Shown piece by piece: positions 21,955 through 34,223 of a stretch of 64,000 bases of DNA. Position 1 is the first letter of the stretch; every line of letters begins with the position of its first letter. Origin of the DNA: Cherax quadricarinatus (taxonomy: Eukaryota; Arthropoda; Malacostraca; Decapoda; Parastacidae); contig NC_091323.1 of the NCBI RefSeq assembly GCF_038502225.1, forward strand, positions 22,341,345-22,405,344, given 5' to 3'. Position numbers and translations under genes: made by a program. The notes below the pieces were generated by a model that was not told the DNA's origin, made no database searches, and saw only the letters and a list, made by a program, of their open reading frames with translations.

Positions 21955-22207
21955 GAAGTGTCCGGGGCCCAAGACTGTTCGACTGCCTCCCAGCATACAT
22001 AAGGGCAATTAGCAATAGATCACTGACTGTCTTCAAGAAGCCACTGGACAGGCACCTAAAGTTAGTTCCTGACCAGCCGGGGTGTGGTTGGTACTTCAGT
22101 TTGTGTGCGGCCAGCAGTAACAGCCTGGTTTATCAGACCCTGAACCACCACGAGGCCTGGTCTCAGACCGAGCCGCGGGGGCGTTGACCCGAAACCTTCT
22201 CCAGGTA
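21955..22207 (+). pseudogene. LINE-B 3' end fragment
   Basis: Begins at the SVRGPRLFD-equivalent codons ('gtccggggcccaagactgtt') and runs through the FKKPLDRHLK- and DQPGCG-equivalents to 'gcgggggcgttgacccgaaa'. It starts directly after the (ATT)n tail of the SINE. Confidence 0.85.
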
Positions 22208-22409
22208 TACCCTGCTACCCATCAGCTGCACACAGTTATACCAGCTGGATAGCATGTGCAAGGAAACTTATTCAACGTTTTCACTCATCTGTGGCTGGAG
22301 TCACAGTCCCTCATTATCTGAAGCAGCTACCAGCTGAGCTGAGAGCGAGACTATACCTGGAGGATATTGTCCCTTAGCCTCGGAGAAGTAAGCGAAATGT
22401 CTAGTTTAG
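22208..22409. other. intergenic DNA
   Basis: Possible further LINE 3' sequence. No open frame and no clear match within the window. Confidence 0.35.
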
Positions 22410-22690
22410 TTAGGTTAATATATTTATTATGCACCCCATACCCATCCTGTGAGCGGAAGTCAAAAGATTACAGAGGTACACAATTGGTCCAGGGACTGAA
22501 CTCCAAAGTTTTGATAGCTGAACAAGTTACGAAGGTAATGAATTAGATCTGGTCACAGTCATGACAAGTTACAAAGGTAATGAGCTCCAGGTAGAGCTGA
22601 TCACAATCATGACATGTGACAAAGGTAATGAATCATAAACACGTCCATACATGGTTACAATCATGAACAAATTGCAGAATAATGAGCAAT
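22410..22690 (-). repeat. dispersed element, inverted copy
   Basis: Reverse-complement partner of 20290-20555. Confidence 0.7.
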
Positions 22691-23348
22691 TAACAAAGAT
22701 TCTAGGGAATGCATCATTGCCCCAACAATAGATGTTGCTAGGTGCCTGTCCCTCCTCGGCAGGACAGTCAGACAGCCATTGCAAAGAGCAGCAGGTTGCG
22801 CCAGGATCTGCTGCTTGCAGGAGCACCAACGCCCTTCCCAAAAGGTTAGCGACCCTCTCATCCATGTAACCTTACATAGACCCGCGTTGGCATACATGTG
22901 AGGAATATTCACCTCACTGTCACGCCCATGTGACCTACTTCGTCACATGTCCTTGCATTCACATACTATACGTATCCCTGTATATTTTCGAGTTCTTATC
23001 CCTGTATCATACATGTATGACCCCACTGGCATATCGCCGCAACTATGGGAATAACACATAACAGGAAACGATCTTTTCCTTACACTTACAGTCTGGGAAC
23101 TTATAGCAACCACCTCGTACATCTCTTAACTTAATCATATAGGATTTCCACTGGTTTACTATACACCTGTGTGCCTGGGAAGGTTGAGGCCGTCTGCAAT
23201 CCTCTCAGTATTCTTGCCAATCTCACGCTCTTACATATGGGTTACCACTTACGTTCTCGCAGTTTAAGTGGTACTCAGTTTTACTCAGGGTATTATTCAA
23301 GGGTTATCGATATAAATTGAAAGATGGAAAGTGAATACTATTTTACAA
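22691..23348. other. intergenic DNA
   Basis: Includes 22912-22965, shared with 4806-4858. No gene recognised. Confidence 0.45.
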
Positions 23349-23414
23349 GGACCAGCGAAGAGGCTGGACCAGGAGCTGAGACTCAACCACAGGAAGATGA
23401 GTACAGCTAGTTGA
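23349..23414 (+). pseudogene. LINE-A tail fragment
   Basis: 'gcgaagaggctggaccagga' ... 'gatgagtacagctagttgag' is the last part of LINE-A, immediately before a CT/CA tract. Confidence 0.7.
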
Positions 23415-23427
23415 GCCTCGCCCCCCT

Positions 23428-24447
<1,020 letters not shown>

Positions 24448-24869
24448 TAGTTGAGTATACACACACACACACACAACAGTTAAAACTACCTTTCTAATTC
24501 AAACAGGAGTGTGCCTTCAAATGAGCACTAAGCAAAATAAACTCAAATCTACTCACATTTACCCTTCAACTTACTCCCTATAATACTATGCATATAGCAT
24601 ATAATGTGAAACATAGCAAGCTTTCTATTCCCACTGTCTATCATACAGTATACAGTAGCAGCACACTGCTCCTGTAGTAATTTTGCTTAAAAAAAAAACT
24701 TACCCCAAGCTAACAAGACTTACTGATAACGAAGAAACAGTCGTATAAACGTCAGAGGGCAGGAGGTAAAACTCTGTAAAGAAGCAGACACCAAGGCGGA
24801 TAAACATCGGGGCAGCTTTGCTGGGATTCAATAAACACAGGAGTTTCCACTGAACCTCGAAGGGCCTTA
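24448..24869. other. intergenic DNA
   Basis: Short CA run at 24459-24475. Otherwise nothing recognised. Confidence 0.45.
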
Positions 24870-24961
24870 TAGTAACTCTTGGTTCACTGGAAGAGCGTTC
24901 GACTCTCAGCCGAAAAGAACCAGGTTTTAATTTCCTAGCGAGTCGATATATATGGGACATT

Positions 24962-25196
24962 TGTAGATGAATGGTTCAGAGAACCGACATGTTTATAAGC
25001 TGCTTCTCCGCTCACATGCCGTATTCTATTCAAGATTGATGGACTGAACACATCGACTCAAGGTTGAGGGACTGATTACCTCATTCTCCTCCTGTTCTTC
25101 AAGTTTCTCCTACGTATGGACTGATGAAGCCACTGTGTGGCGAAACGTTTCCTCAATAAAGATACCCAAGAGTTGCACATGTGTCTAATTTATCAT
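24962..25196 (+). mobile_element. PLE-like unit inserted in a SINE
   Basis: Starts with the reversed tail ('gtagatgaatggttcagaga'), then 'gcttctccgctcacatgcc', 'gaacacatcgactcaagg', the hammerhead, AATAAA and the tail 'gcacatgtgtctaattta'. Near-identical 10-12-bp sequence (atatatggg[a/g]) borders both ends, consistent with a target-site duplication. Confidence 0.65.
25118..25152 (+). ncRNA. hammerhead ribozyme candidate
   Basis: GGA / CTGATGA / A / GCCAC-TGT-GTGGC / GAAAC / GTT / TCC, the same as 15272-15306. CAATAAAG follows at once. Confidence 0.65.
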
Positions 25197-25339
25197 CATA
25201 TATGGGGCAAGTCTCTTTAAATCTATTGTCCCTGCTCATCCATAAGGAGATAGATACCTGAGTGTTAAAGCTCTATATTAAAATGAAAAAAACATCGGGT
25301 TAGTGAAAAGACTTTAAAATATAGATACGTAGGTGATGC

Positions 25340-25500
25340 ACATGTGTAAATCATCAACTTGTCGGTATTGTTTACCATTATTGTTGTGATACCTGGGTGT
25401 TAGTGTGCTGTTGTGGGTCGCACACTGGGAGAGGACAACTGATGGATCCTAGCAGAAGTCTTATTGCCTGACCTTCAGATTATCCTGGGTTAATATTTCG
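25340..25500 (+). repeat. PLE tail fragment joined to SINE-A body
   Basis: 'gcacatgtgtaaatcatc' and 'aacttgtcggtattgtttacc' (PLE tail), followed from about 25390 by 'gatacctgggtgttagtgtg' and 'gtgggtcgcacactggg' (SINE-A body). Confidence 0.6.
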
Positions 25501-25664
25501 AAGATTTCTTCATGGGACCACCTTGTACCACGCAAGACACAGCCAAGACTGTGTTCAACAACCGTACAAAATACGATACTAAAAGTTGTGTTATTTTCTG
25601 AACACTGACGGTGTAGGTCTCCCAGCACCCATACAATGAAAAAAGTATTTACAACACGCACACA

Positions 25665-25769
<105 letters not shown>

Positions 25770-26075
25770 GGTGGACAGAGACAGATGTTCCAGAGATGGT
25801 ACACAGAAAGAAGGGGCCACAGTTGGAAGCTGAAGACTCAGATGAGTCAAAGGGATGTTAGGAAGTATTTCTTTAGTCATAGAGTTATCAGGAAGTGGAA
25901 TAGTCTGACAAGTGTCGTAGTGGAGGTAGGAACCATACAAAGTTTTAAGGCGAGGTTTGATAAAGCTCATGGAGCAGATAGAGAGAGAGGACCAAGTAGC
26001 GATCAGTGAAGAGACGGTGACCAGGAGCTATGACTCGGCCCCTGCAACCACAAATAGGTGAGTACACACACAATA
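25770..26075 (+). pseudogene. LINE-A 3' fragment
   Basis: Opens at the KVDRDR(M)FQRW-equivalent with a one-base loss, then an in-frame run MFQRWYTERRGHSWKLKTQM ... VRKYFFSHRVIRKWNSL ... FKARFDKAHGAD. It closes at about 26007 and ends in the tail 'caaataggtgagtacacaca'. Confidence 0.87.
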
Positions 26076-26179
26076 AAAGCAAAGATAATAACAACAGTCA
26101 AAACCTACAAACATGAGCTAAACACAATAAAAGAATTCTATCAAACTCAGAGATAATATCTAGGGGCAACATGCAGCTA

Positions 26180-26352
26180 AGACGGTGCAAATAGCTGAGC
26201 AAGATACAGCCGAGAAAGAGTAAATAGCCGCTCAAGATGCAGCCAAGAGAGAATAATCAGCCGGGCTAGACAGCCAAGAGAGTAAACAGCCGCGTAAGAC
26301 AGCCAAGAGAGAGTAAACAGCTGCGCAAGACAGCCAAGACGGTGTAAACATA
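26180..26352 (+). repeat. degenerate tandem repeat, about 30 bp, 5-6 copies
   Basis: 'gcaagacagccaagagaga' / 'gtaaacagccgc' units with frequent indels. Confidence 0.7.
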
Positions 26353-28483
26353 TGGACGGACGTTCTGGAGTTACGATCCTCCCACACACAGCCGCCGCTG
26401 CTACTGTGATATCTCAGCTTCTGGTACGAGCATTCACTCAGCCATACATACAACACAATGGAATTAACTCACTAGAAAATGCTAGTCGGTAAATCTTGCA
26501 CTTGATGCAACATGCCTCTCCCTATTATTTTACTGTTCGTGCAATAACGGGAAACATGAATTCACCTTTCGTTTCCGTTGGGGCTTTTACCAAATCCAGG
26601 ACGGGGCGAAACGACGTCTAGTTTGAAATAGTTTGGGGGAATTTTGGGGGATTTGAGTTTGAGGAGGACTTGCCTAGCATGAGCCAGTAGTAGGCCTGCT
26701 GCAGTGTTCCCCCTTTCATATGTGCATGAGGTACTTGTTAAATGTCCCAATGACAGTATTGTGACTTAAACATCTCTCTCGCAACGGAGCCAACTTAGTC
26801 GGATCAATACCGAGAGAAGGTAAAAGCATAATGAAATTCTAGACAAAAACGTGCATTCTAAAAACAGTTTGGTAACCTGCATCTAAATAACGCAGAGCGA
26901 GATTAGTAAACACAAGACATAAGCTGCTTAAAAATGCTATTATTGGGACAATATTTTGAAGTGTGGAGCTTTATCAACTTAATAAAGCTCTACACAGAAA
27001 TATATATCCATTAGTTTGGCTTGGATAAGATCAAGGAAGCAGTGCGGGTAAATACTGTTGACAACGTACCGAAAGTTGACAGAATAGTACAACACTGTGA
27101 AGAATATTGAGAATCAATACTTACATTTGCTATGAAGGTGAGTTACCTACCCACGTAAATGCCTCCGTTGACTCCCTGACAACCACCTTGACCAAAGTAG
27201 ATTAATTGTGTTAGGTTTACTACTATTTGGTCGGCATTCCATATAATTATAACTGAAGCTCTGCCGAAACGAAGCTTCGTAAACCTCCACTGCTACCGAA
27301 CTCTCGGTAGAGTACCTGGCGATATCCTCATCGCCTTGCTGAAATCTCTCACTTCAGGTTGACATCTTTCGTTACTTCGTGTATGCATCCCAACCTCTGG
27401 GTAATCCCACAATAGAACTGTCATTATGAGCAGAATACCCGTAGCATTCAACGAGTATTCTTACAATGCAGTTACCATATAGAACAGGGTAGCTGTACAC
27501 TGTGGGTGTTACCCCATCACATAGAATAAGGATACCATAGACTGCGCGGTTTCTCACTGTTTAACTATCATATAGATTATACAGATAAGGTAGCTGAGTA
27601 CTGCGAGTGTACTCTTACTTGTTCGGTAATGTTCGGTTAATGTGGATTATCAAAACAAAATATATTTCCAGCAATTTTTTAAGCTATTTTTTTATATATT
27701 TCTCGATATAAACAAAATATCGTTACGCACAGATCCGTAACCCCGCCATGTAATTAAATCCAACTTCAGCGCAGAATTCGTAAATATCTTCTCCAGCGCG
27801 AGAAAACGTGTATGTATAGCTGGAATAACGGAGAGGTGCCTCGCGTGATGGCTCCAGCTACACGCCGCCTGTTCCTTGGTAAATTAAGCAATATTGACGC
27901 TGGCGGTTAATTACTGGGGTCATATCACTTCCCTCCTCCCCAAAACCCAGTCTACCCCACCAGCCCCCTCGACCCCAGCCTATCACACCAGCCGCCTTGA
28001 CCTCAACCTACCACACCAGCCTCCCTCAGTTCAGCCGGCACTAGAAACATGACCGAAGGAGAGTTACGTAGGGGAGAGAAGGCCAGTTTGATCTCCAAGG
28101 CATTATCATATTTACCAAAATTCGCTTAACTCGCATGGGTCATACATTGTTATAAAGCGAAGGAAGGGTATACGTAAAATATTCATACGTTACACTGAAC
28201 CAGAATCATTCATGGGTGAACTATGACGCACGCCGACAGGCTGTGAGAAAGACACTGTTTACAGTGAAGCATTGACTGTCACGTTTCATTCAGGACTGAA
28301 CGTAATCAAGTACATACCCCATGATAACGTTCAGAATAATGAATAAGACGCTTGTGCATTAATTGTTCATCTTTACTCTGGAAACGTTTAGCCTACCAGT
28401 TTTTTATTAGTTAAATAAAGAGAAAACGCTGGAAGATGTGAAAAGGGACTTTGAGGTAATCAGTCCCTCGGCCTTTGATAAAT
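26353..28483. other. mostly unique intergenic DNA
   Basis: About 2.1 kb without a recognised gene. A LINE-C tail fragment lies at 26655-26730 (plus strand: 'gccagtagtaggcctgctgc'). A C-rich stretch near 27940-28030 has about three loose copies of a 'ccacaccagcc' unit. No credible splice-linked frames. Confidence 0.5.
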
Positions 28484-28720
<237 letters not shown>

Positions 28721-28794
28721 TCCAGAATAGGTAATATACAGTATACAAGTTTACATCCTCATGCTTCTGCTTTAAAGTGATCAAAGCTAAGGAA

Positions 28795-28862
28795 CTGAAC
28801 ACCTTATATGAAGGCTAAGGGATTGAAGGCCTATCAAGGTTAAGGGATTGAAGACCTTAAAA
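28795..28862 (+). repeat. 2-3 copies of a 25-bp unit related to 59948-60130
   Basis: 'ctaagggattgaaggccta' and 'ttaagggattgaagacctt' match the unit 'gataagggattgaagacc' far downstream. Confidence 0.6.
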
Positions 28863-29224
28863 GGGTTGCTGATTACAACTATAAGAATTCTCTCTGAAGT
28901 AATCTTTCTTCACCACATAACTTATGTTATCTAATTATATAAAAAAATAACGTATCCAAATTTTTTTTTTACCGAAGTTATGCCCAGTACCATCGAAAAT
29001 ATTGATTTTTTTTATATTTATAAAATTTACCACTAAGTTGCAAGCTCGTCCTCGTTAATTTTCTTTTTCGTCCTGTCAAAACTGTGATTGTTGCTCTTCG
29101 TTTATGTATTTGTTTGTGGTGTTTCTCTGTGCAACATTCAGCAGCAGTCGGCCATAATATTGACATTCTATTAACCTCGATACATTCTCTCTATCTTCTA
29201 TATATCCTGGAGAAGTTTTTACCT
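28863..29224. other. intergenic DNA
   Basis: AT-rich. Nothing recognised. Confidence 0.45.
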
Positions 29225-29462
29225 TACTTTTCACTAATCAAAGTTCCAGATAGTGGAACAGAACACTTCTCCAGGCTGAGGGACTGACCACCTCAAAACT
29301 ACGTCGTCAAGTGTGTTGGTGTGATTACATTACTGTTTGTGTTACTTCCTCTACATTCGACTGAAGAAGTCTACTGTGTTGGTGAAACGTTTGGTAATTA
29401 AGACACGTGAATGTTGCTGATGTGTCTTACATATTAACTTGTCAGTATTGTATATCATTATT
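29225..29462 (+). mobile_element. single PLE-like unit
   Basis: 'cttctccaggctgagggact', 'gaccacctcaaaact', hammerhead variant at 29358-29394, 'taattaagacacgtgaatg', and tail 'tgtcttacatattaacttg'. A diverged single copy of the 401-bp unit type. Helix II (GTCTAC/GTTGGT) is held mostly by G-T wobbles, so decaying. Confidence 0.65.
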
Positions 29463-29589
29463 ACATTCACTTTTCAGAGTGTAATTCAAACAAAAATCTA
29501 GAAAATGTCCTTTAAGACTCGTATAATAAACTTCGGTTTTGAACTTCTGGATTCTGTTCACGATGCTTTGAAGTTTTGCTTCTTGTAGT

Positions 29590-29655
29590 TACCTAGAGAA
29601 GGACCTGCCCAGTTAGGGCCAGTAGGCCTGCTGCTGTGTTCATCCATTCTTATGT
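29590..29655 (+). pseudogene. LINE-C tail fragment
   Basis: 'agaaggacctgcccag' and 'gccagtaggcctgctgctgt' match the 3' end of LINE-C (61335-61420, other strand). Confidence 0.65.
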
Positions 29656-29814
29656 TGTTTTTTTTAATGACATCTCTGAAAGCAATTCATGCTTCGTTTA
29701 TTTTCGCCCGAGTTTTCAAAAATTCTCATCGTGAAGAGGTTTTGTCTTTCCAGAGAAATATGCGAGGTAAGATTTCTGAACAAATTGTGTAATTGTTCCC
29801 TGGTTGTTCATCTG

Positions 29815-29880
29815 GAGTTTATCTGGAGAGAGTTTCGGGGGTCAACGCCCCCGCGGCCCGGTCTGTGACCAGGCCTCCTT
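29815..29880 (-). pseudogene. LINE-B 3' end fragment
   Basis: Reverse complement of the LINE-B end: 'gggggtcaacgcccccgcgg' and 'gtctgtgaccaggcctcc'. Confidence 0.75.
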
Positions 29881-30065
29881 AGGTCAGTGTCCCAGGATGC
29901 GACCCACACCAGTCGACTAACACCCAGGTACCCATTTTACTGATGGGGAACATAGACAACAGGTGGAAAGAAACACGTCCAATGTTTCTACTCTGGCTGG
30001 GAATCGAACCCAGGCCCTCGCCGTGTGAAGCGAGAGCGTTAACCACCAGGCCACCAGAGCCACCA
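29881..30065 (-). mobile_element. tRNA-derived SINE, family A
   Basis: Minus strand. B-box complement 'gggaatcgaaccc' near 29999, tRNA-like head up to 'gaccaccagagccacc', body 'gatgcgacccacaccagtcg'. It directly abuts the LINE-B end, as at 21484-22207, which suggests the SINE tail is related to LINE-B. Confidence 0.8.
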
Positions 30066-30224
30066 TGATGACAAATTCACCACAGATATAACACAACCTG
30101 TCTTGACAGTTAACAAACCCTAGTGTAGCACAAAGAAAAAGCTCTAGTTTGAAATAAAGAGCGTCTGTCATTACTCTTGGGATTAAACAGAAAAGTAAAT
30201 TTTTATTCTCTTGTGGAGAGACAA

Positions 30225-30280
30225 ACACACACACACACACAGGGCCAGGAGCTGTGACTCAACCCCAAGTACAATACACG
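30225..30280 (+). pseudogene. LINE-A tail scrap beside a CA run
   Basis: (AC)n then 'agggccaggagctgtgactc'. Confidence 0.6.
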
Positions 30281-30339
30281 TACATACAGTGCAGAGACAT
30301 GACATCAACATGAAGCTTTTAGCCTCAGGTGTTTTGTAG

Positions 30340-30470
30340 CCTCTCCCCCCTTTCTCCCTCACAACTTGTTTCGCCCTCCCTCTCTCCGTCCTCCCTCTCT
30401 TCCTTAAAACTTCTTCCCCTCCCTCCCTCTCTCCCTCACAACGTCTCCCCCCTCCTATCCTATGGCAACA
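30340..30470 (+). repeat. pyrimidine-rich low-complexity stretch
   Basis: Repeated 'ccctccctctctcc' and 'ctccctcacaac' motifs. Confidence 0.75.
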
Positions 30471-30599
30471 CTGTTTTGTAGGAGATTAGACAAAAATTGT
30501 TCGTGATATATAAATTTGAGCTTCAGTAAATATATGAGTGAGAAGTTGCAGGTCCCACTGTGACCCCGCCTCCTCCTGCTTCACCTCACCTGACTACAG

Positions 30600-30607
30600 T
30601 ATATAAG
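30600..30607 (+). promoter_or_regulatory. TATA box candidate of the PLE unit
   Basis: TATATAAG, 121 bp upstream of the hammerhead. Equivalent boxes lie 161 bp upstream of the hammerhead in each 401-bp unit. Confidence 0.45.
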
Positions 30608-30727
30608 CCACCTCTCTGGCCCTATGCTGTAATTCCTACAATAGTGATGGACTGAACACATCGATTTCAGGCTGAGGGACTGATTACCTCAAACTCCTCT
30701 TTTCCTTATACCTTCCTGCTTTGTATT

Positions 30728-30762
30728 GGACTGATGAAGTCACTGTGTGGTGAAACGTTTCT
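30728..30762 (+). ncRNA. hammerhead ribozyme candidate
   Basis: GGA / CTGATGA / A / GTCAC-TGT-GTGGT / GAAAC / GTT / TCT. The changes in helix I and helix II are G-T wobbles that keep pairing. Confidence 0.6.
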
Positions 30763-30835
30763 TCAATAAAGATTCTCATATGTTCCATAAGTGTCTCAGT
30801 CTTCAACTTGTCTGTTTTCAAAACCATTCATCACA

Positions 30836-31574
30836 ATTTTTGTACTGATTAAGATCTTCCAGAACAGACATCCACGAAGAAATCATGTATAATTGATAAT
30901 ACTCAGCAGCCAGGAAGAAAAAATTAAGTGTCAGATGTCTTAGTTTCAGTGAGATGACTAACATACTGCTTCGATTTATATCAGAGATTACAAACAACAG
31001 AAGACCTTTGGTTTTACAACAGCTCTACAAATCATCCCGATGATATGTAGAGGATGACAAAATGAATCCGTTGTATTAGGAATCTTTCATAAGAAGATTC
31101 AGAACACAGAATTTACATAATCATGATGTATAATGAGTAGAGACATACTTTAATTAAACAGCAATCATATAAAGCCAGCTATGTAGGTACTGTTTATCAT
31201 TATTTTAACGATACTCCTGCTCATGCCTCCATGACTACTAATACCATTTCCTCTCCCGTCAATCTGACCATTACTATCCCTATGCAAATCTCTTTTCTCA
31301 TGTCTTTGCATCTGATTGATAAATCTCCGGGTGGGTAAAATATCTTTCAAATAAATATATGAGAGGCAGAGTCTTCTGTTACCACCTAATCAAGAATGTC
31401 TCTCCACCTTTTTAAAACATTACTTACTCTCTTTAAATATCCTTCACGTCAATGTACTGTTTGCATTAACTTGACAAAGCTCCCGAAATATAATAAGTAT
31501 CTTATTGTTTGCGATCGTGTTTGTTTACCGAACATAATAATGTATATTATAAAAATACATAACAATCATACTTA
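30836..31574. other. intergenic DNA
   Basis: AT-rich. Nothing recognised. Confidence 0.5.
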
Positions 31575-31635
31575 AAAACATAAGAATGGAAGAACACTGC
31601 AAGAGGCCTACTGGGCCAGACAAGGCAGGTCTTGA
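31575..31635 (-). pseudogene. LINE-C tail fragment, target of the PLE array
   Basis: 'cataagaatggaagaacact' and 'gaggcctactgggccagac' match the LINE-C 3' end. The 16-bp acaaggcaggtcttga (31620-31635) recurs at 34224-34239. Confidence 0.7.
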
Positions 31636-31707
31636 ACATTAAAATGGTATAAAATACCGACAGATTGTTAGGTAAGACACATATGCAACAGTTAGGTATC
31701 TTTATTC

Positions 31708-34184
31708 CGAAACGTTTCGCCTACACAGTAGGCTTCTTCAGTCGAGTACAGAAAAGTTGATAGAAGCAGAAGATACTTGAAGACGATGTAATCAGTCCAT
31801 CACCCTTAAAGTTTTGAGGTGGTCAGTCCCTCAGTCTGGAGAAGAGCATTGTTCCGTTGTCTGAAACAATATGAAGTTGAAGTGACAGGATGGAGCCTTT
31901 ATATAGTGCCAGGAGGTGAGACGGGGGTTGCTTTGGGAGGGCAGGTCCCTCTCAAACCCAGCCGTTCTCACTAGTAGAGGTCGAAGTTGATGGTCTGTAC
32001 CAAGATACCCTTGTGTTGCAGTGTCTGACAGAATGAACATTAAAATGGTATAAAATACCGACAGATTGTTAGGTAAGACACATATGCAACAGTTAGGTAT
32101 CTTTATTCCGAAACGTTTCGCCTACACAGTAGGCTTCTTCAGTCGAGTACAGAAAAGTTGATAGAAGCAGAAGATACTTGAAGACGATGTAATCAGTCCA
32201 TCACCCTTAAAGTTTTGAGGTGGTCAGTCCCTCAGTCTGGAGAAGAGCATTGTTCCGTTGTCTGAAACAATATGAAGTTGAAGTGACAGGATGGAGCCTT
32301 TATATAGTGCCAGGAGGTGAGACGGGGGTTGCTTTGGGAGGGCAGGTCCCTCTCAAACCCAGCCGTTCTCACTAGTAGAGGTCGAAGTTGATGGTCTGTA
32401 CCAAGATACCCTTGTGTTGCAGTGTCTGACAGAATGAACATTAAAATGGTATAAAATACCGACAGATTGTTAGGTAAGACACATATGCAACAGTTAGGTA
32501 TCTTTATTCCGAAACGTTTCGCCTACACAGTAGGCTTCTTCAGTCGAGTACAGAAAAGTTGATAGAAGCAGAAGATACTTGAAGACGATGTAATCAGTCC
32601 ATCACCCTTAAAGTTTTGAGGTGGTCAGTCCCTCAGTCTGGAGAAGAGCATTGTTCCGTTGTCTGAAACAATATGAAGTTGAAGTGACAGGATGGAGCCT
32701 TTATATAGTGCCAGGAGGTGAGAACGGCTGGGTTTGAGAGGGACCTGCCCTCCCAAAGCAACCCCCGTCTCACCTCCTGGCACTATATAAAGGCTCCATC
32801 CTGTCACTTCAACTTCATATTGTTTCAGACAACGGAACAATGCTCTTCTCCAGACTGAGGGACTGACCACCTCAAAACTTTAAGGGTGATGGACTGATTA
32901 CATCGTCTTCAAGTATCTTCTGCTTCTATCAACTTTTCTGTACTCGACTGAAGAAGCCTACTGTGTAGGCGAAACGTTTCGGAATAAAGATACCTAACTG
33001 TTGCATATGTGTCTTACCTAACAATCTGTCGGTATTTTATACCATTTTAATGTTCATTCTGTCAGACACTGCAACACAAGGGTATCTTGGTACAGACCAT
33101 CAACTTCGACCTCTACTAGTGAGAACGGCTGGGTTTGAGAGGGACCTGCCCTCCCAAAGCAACCCCCGTCTCACCTCCTGGCACTATATAAAGGCTCCAT
33201 CCTGTCACTTCAACTTCATATTGTTTCAGACAACGGAACAATGCTCTTCTCCAGACTGAGGGACTGACCACCTCAAAACTTTAAGGGTGATGGACTGATT
33301 ACATCGTCTTCAAGTATCTTCTGCTTCTATCAACTTTTCTGTACTCGACTGAAGAAGCCTACTGTGTAGGCGAAACGTTTCGGAATAAAGATACCTAACT
33401 GTTGCATATGTGTCTTACCTAACAATCTGTCGGTATTTTATACCATTTTAATGTTCATTCTGTCAGACACTGCAACACAAGGGTATCTTGGTACAGACCA
33501 TCAACTTCGACCTCTACTAGTGAGAACGGCTGGGTTTGAGAGGGACCTGCCCTCCCAAAGCAACCCCCGTCTCACCTCCTGGCACTATATAAAGGCTCCA
33601 TCCTGTCACTTCAACTTCATATTGTTTCAGACAACGGAACAATGCTCTTCTCCAGACTGAGGGACTGACCACCTCAAAACTTTAAGGGTGATGGACTGAT
33701 TACATCGTCTTCAAGTATCTTCTGCTTCTATCAACTTTTCTGTACTCGACTGAAGAAGCCTACTGTGTAGGCGAAACGTTTCGGAATAAAGATACCTAAC
33801 TGTTGCATATGTGTCTTACCTAACAATCTGTCGGTATTTTATACCATTTTAATGTTCATTCTGTCAGACACTGCAACACAAGGGTATCTTGGTACAGACC
33901 ATCAACTTCGACCTCTACTAGTGAGAACGGCTGGGTTTGAGAGGGACCTGCCCTCCCAAAGCAACCCCCGTCTCACCTCCTGGCACTATATAAAGGCTCC
34001 ATCCTGTCACTTCAACTTCATATTGTTTCAGACAACGGAACAATGCTCTTCTCCAGACTGAGGGACTGACCACCTCAAAACTTTAAGGGTGATGGACTGA
34101 TTACATCGTCTTCAAGTATCTTCTGCTTCTATCAACTTTTCTGTACTCGACTGAAGAAGCCTACTGTGTAGGCGAAACGTTTCG
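31708..34184. ncRNA. seven identical hammerhead ribozyme candidates in the array
   Basis: Minus strand: 31708-31744, 32109-32145, 32510-32546. Plus strand: 32945-32981, 33346-33382, 33747-33783, 34148-34184. Each reads CGA / CTGAAGA / A / GCCTAC-TGT-GTAGGC / GAAAC / GTT / TCG. Helix II is six perfect pairs. Helix I CGA-TCG is the compensated form of GGA-TCC seen in other copies. The predicted cut lies just before TCGG, with GGAATAAAG next. The extra A after the core is present here too. Confidence 0.7.
33185..33193 (+). promoter_or_regulatory. TATA box in the 401-bp unit (representative)
   Basis: TATATAAAG. Equivalents on the plus strand at 32784, 33586 and 33987, and on the minus strand at 31897-31905, 32298-32306 and 32699-32707. 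A 'tcacttc' about 30 bp downstream could serve as initiator. Internal promoter activity is inferred, not shown. Confidence 0.45.
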
Positions 34185-34223
34185 GAATAAAGATACCTAA
34201 CTGTTGCATATGTGTCTTACCTA

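Larger units (their letters stand above)
24870..25300 (+). mobile_element. SINE family A interrupted by a PLE unit
   Basis: tRNA-like head 'actggaagagcgttcgac' ... 'aaccaggttttaatttcct' up to about 24960. The SINE body ('caagtctctttaaatc', 'gatacctgagtgttaaagc') resumes at about 25200. The gap is filled by 24962-25196. Confidence 0.6.
30530..30835 (+). mobile_element. complete-looking non-autonomous PLE unit (TATA, hammerhead, poly(A) signal)
   Basis: TATATAAG at 30600-30607, 'ctgagggactgattacctca', hammerhead at 30728-30762, CAATAAAG from 30764, tail 'aagtgtctcagtcttcaac' ending in 'ccattcatcacaatttt'. No protein frame. The order of parts matches the 401-bp units at 31636-34223 although the sequence is diverged. 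Confidence 0.7.
31636..34223. mobile_element. inverted array of seven 401-bp PLE-like units
   Basis: Three units on the minus strand (31636 to about 32722), a short switch region, then four on the plus strand to 34223. Unit spacing is exactly 401 bp (hammerheads at 31708, 32109, 32510; 32945, 33346, 33747, 34148). The units look identical at the base level wherever I compared them. Each has TATATAAAG, 'cttctccagactgagggact', the hammerhead, GGAATAAAG and the tail with 'cctaacaatctgtcggtat'. At the switch, 22-bp arms (32701-32722 and the matching 'ctcacctcctggcactatat' side) enclose about 46 bp. The last unit ends inside its tail. The whole is bracketed by a 16-bp direct repeat. A 69-codon frame occurs in five units but crosses the TATA box and has no family resemblance, so I do not call it a gene. 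Confidence 0.9.

Noticed and set aside
31831..34061. A 69-codon frame conserved identically in five 401-bp units
   Set aside because: Identity reflects recent duplication of the whole unit. The frame crosses the TATA box and ends in spacer; no codon signature or family resemblance.
31636..34223. Fold-back sequencing artefact as explanation of the inverted array
   Set aside because: A fold-back would also invert the flanks; here the flanks are different and carry a direct 16-bp repeat. Collapse or miscount of units in assembly remains possible.
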